From: Rebecca billardiae RCC1528
Taxonomy: Eukaryota; Haptophyta
Length of the DNA: 64,000 bases
Reading direction: 5' to 3'
Assembly: GCA_965240325.2 (NCBI GenBank)
Contig: OZ251246.1
Coordinates: forward strand, 868,001-932,000
Shown here: one piece after another, positions 63,892 to 64,000 of the stretch
How the letters are laid out: each line of letters begins with the position of its first letter
Numbering within the stretch: position 1 is the first letter of the stretch
Notes under the pieces: model-generated
Told to the model about the DNA's origin: nothing
The model's input: the letters and a program-made list of their open reading frames with translations, nothing else
Databases searched by the model: none
Translations under genes and position numbers: made by a program

Positions 63892-64000
63892 CTGCACGCG
63901 CGCGCGCACGCAGCCGCACACGCGGTGTGTGAGAGAGATGGAGAGCGGGGCCGCAGCGGCGCGCGCGCGGAGCGGCGCGCCGGGGCGCGCGCGCTCAGCC

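Overview
The window is nuclear DNA of a eukaryotic microalga. It is very GC- and CpG-rich, has spliceosomal introns and microsatellites, and shows no operons. Three proteins begin with a signal peptide followed by a transit-peptide-like stretch (at 35170, 51786 and 60904). This is the usual pattern for a secondary plastid of red-algal origin. With the extreme GC content and the GC-rich GTGCGC splice donors, it points to a haptophyte, perhaps a pavlovophyte; that assignment is inference. Because the DNA is so GC-rich, stop codons are rare and long open frames occur by chance on both strands. Genes were chosen by recognisable domains, splice sites that restore a domain, and sensible starts.

Layout. 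1-1.29 kb: non-coding with a TA microsatellite. 1.3-17.3 kb: four minus-strand genes: a sulfotransferase, a B3-domain DNA-binding protein in four exons, a 2OG-Fe(II) oxygenase and a very large PHD-finger protein. 17.5-18.65 kb: a mitochondrial carrier (+). 18.7-21.3 kb: microsatellites and low-GC DNA. 21.3-24.5 kb: a PhyH-type dioxygenase (-) and a secreted-type methyltransferase (+). 24.5-29.3 kb: a repeat-rich desert with a CpG-depleted block and a possible MITE. 29.3-35.8 kb: a doubtful ORF, a Sel1-repeat/MYND protein (-), FCF1 (-), an ankyrin protein (-) and a plastid DUF2256 protein (+). 36.3-46.9 kb: GT61 (-), RING-CH/FHA (-), PA28 (+), GT8 (-) and a TBC RabGAP (+). 48.3-57.3 kb: a 74-residue protein (-), an unknown membrane protein (+), a plastid membrane protein (-) and a giant proline-rich protein with a tandem module and an OmpA-like tail (+). 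57.3-59.9 kb: desert with an AT-rich tract. 59.9-64 kb: a CPP1-like plastid protein (-), a sulfotransferase-like protein (+) and the last exon of EMC3 (-), which runs off the right edge.

Genes often lie in head-to-head pairs with about 80-370 bp between start codons, so shared promoters are likely. No single pathway unites the window. Several genes would serve the cell surface and secretory route: two sulfotransferase-type enzymes, GT61, GT8, the hydroxyproline-rich-type protein, a candidate prolyl-hydroxylase-like oxygenase and EMC3. Others are housekeeping (FCF1, PA28, TBC, carrier) or nuclear regulators (B3, PHD). The most unusual items are the B3 protein, the proline-rich/OmpA-like protein with a recently duplicated 111-residue module, the RING-CH/FHA fusion, the uniform GTGCGC splice donors, and an interstitial telomere-like repeat inside an intron.
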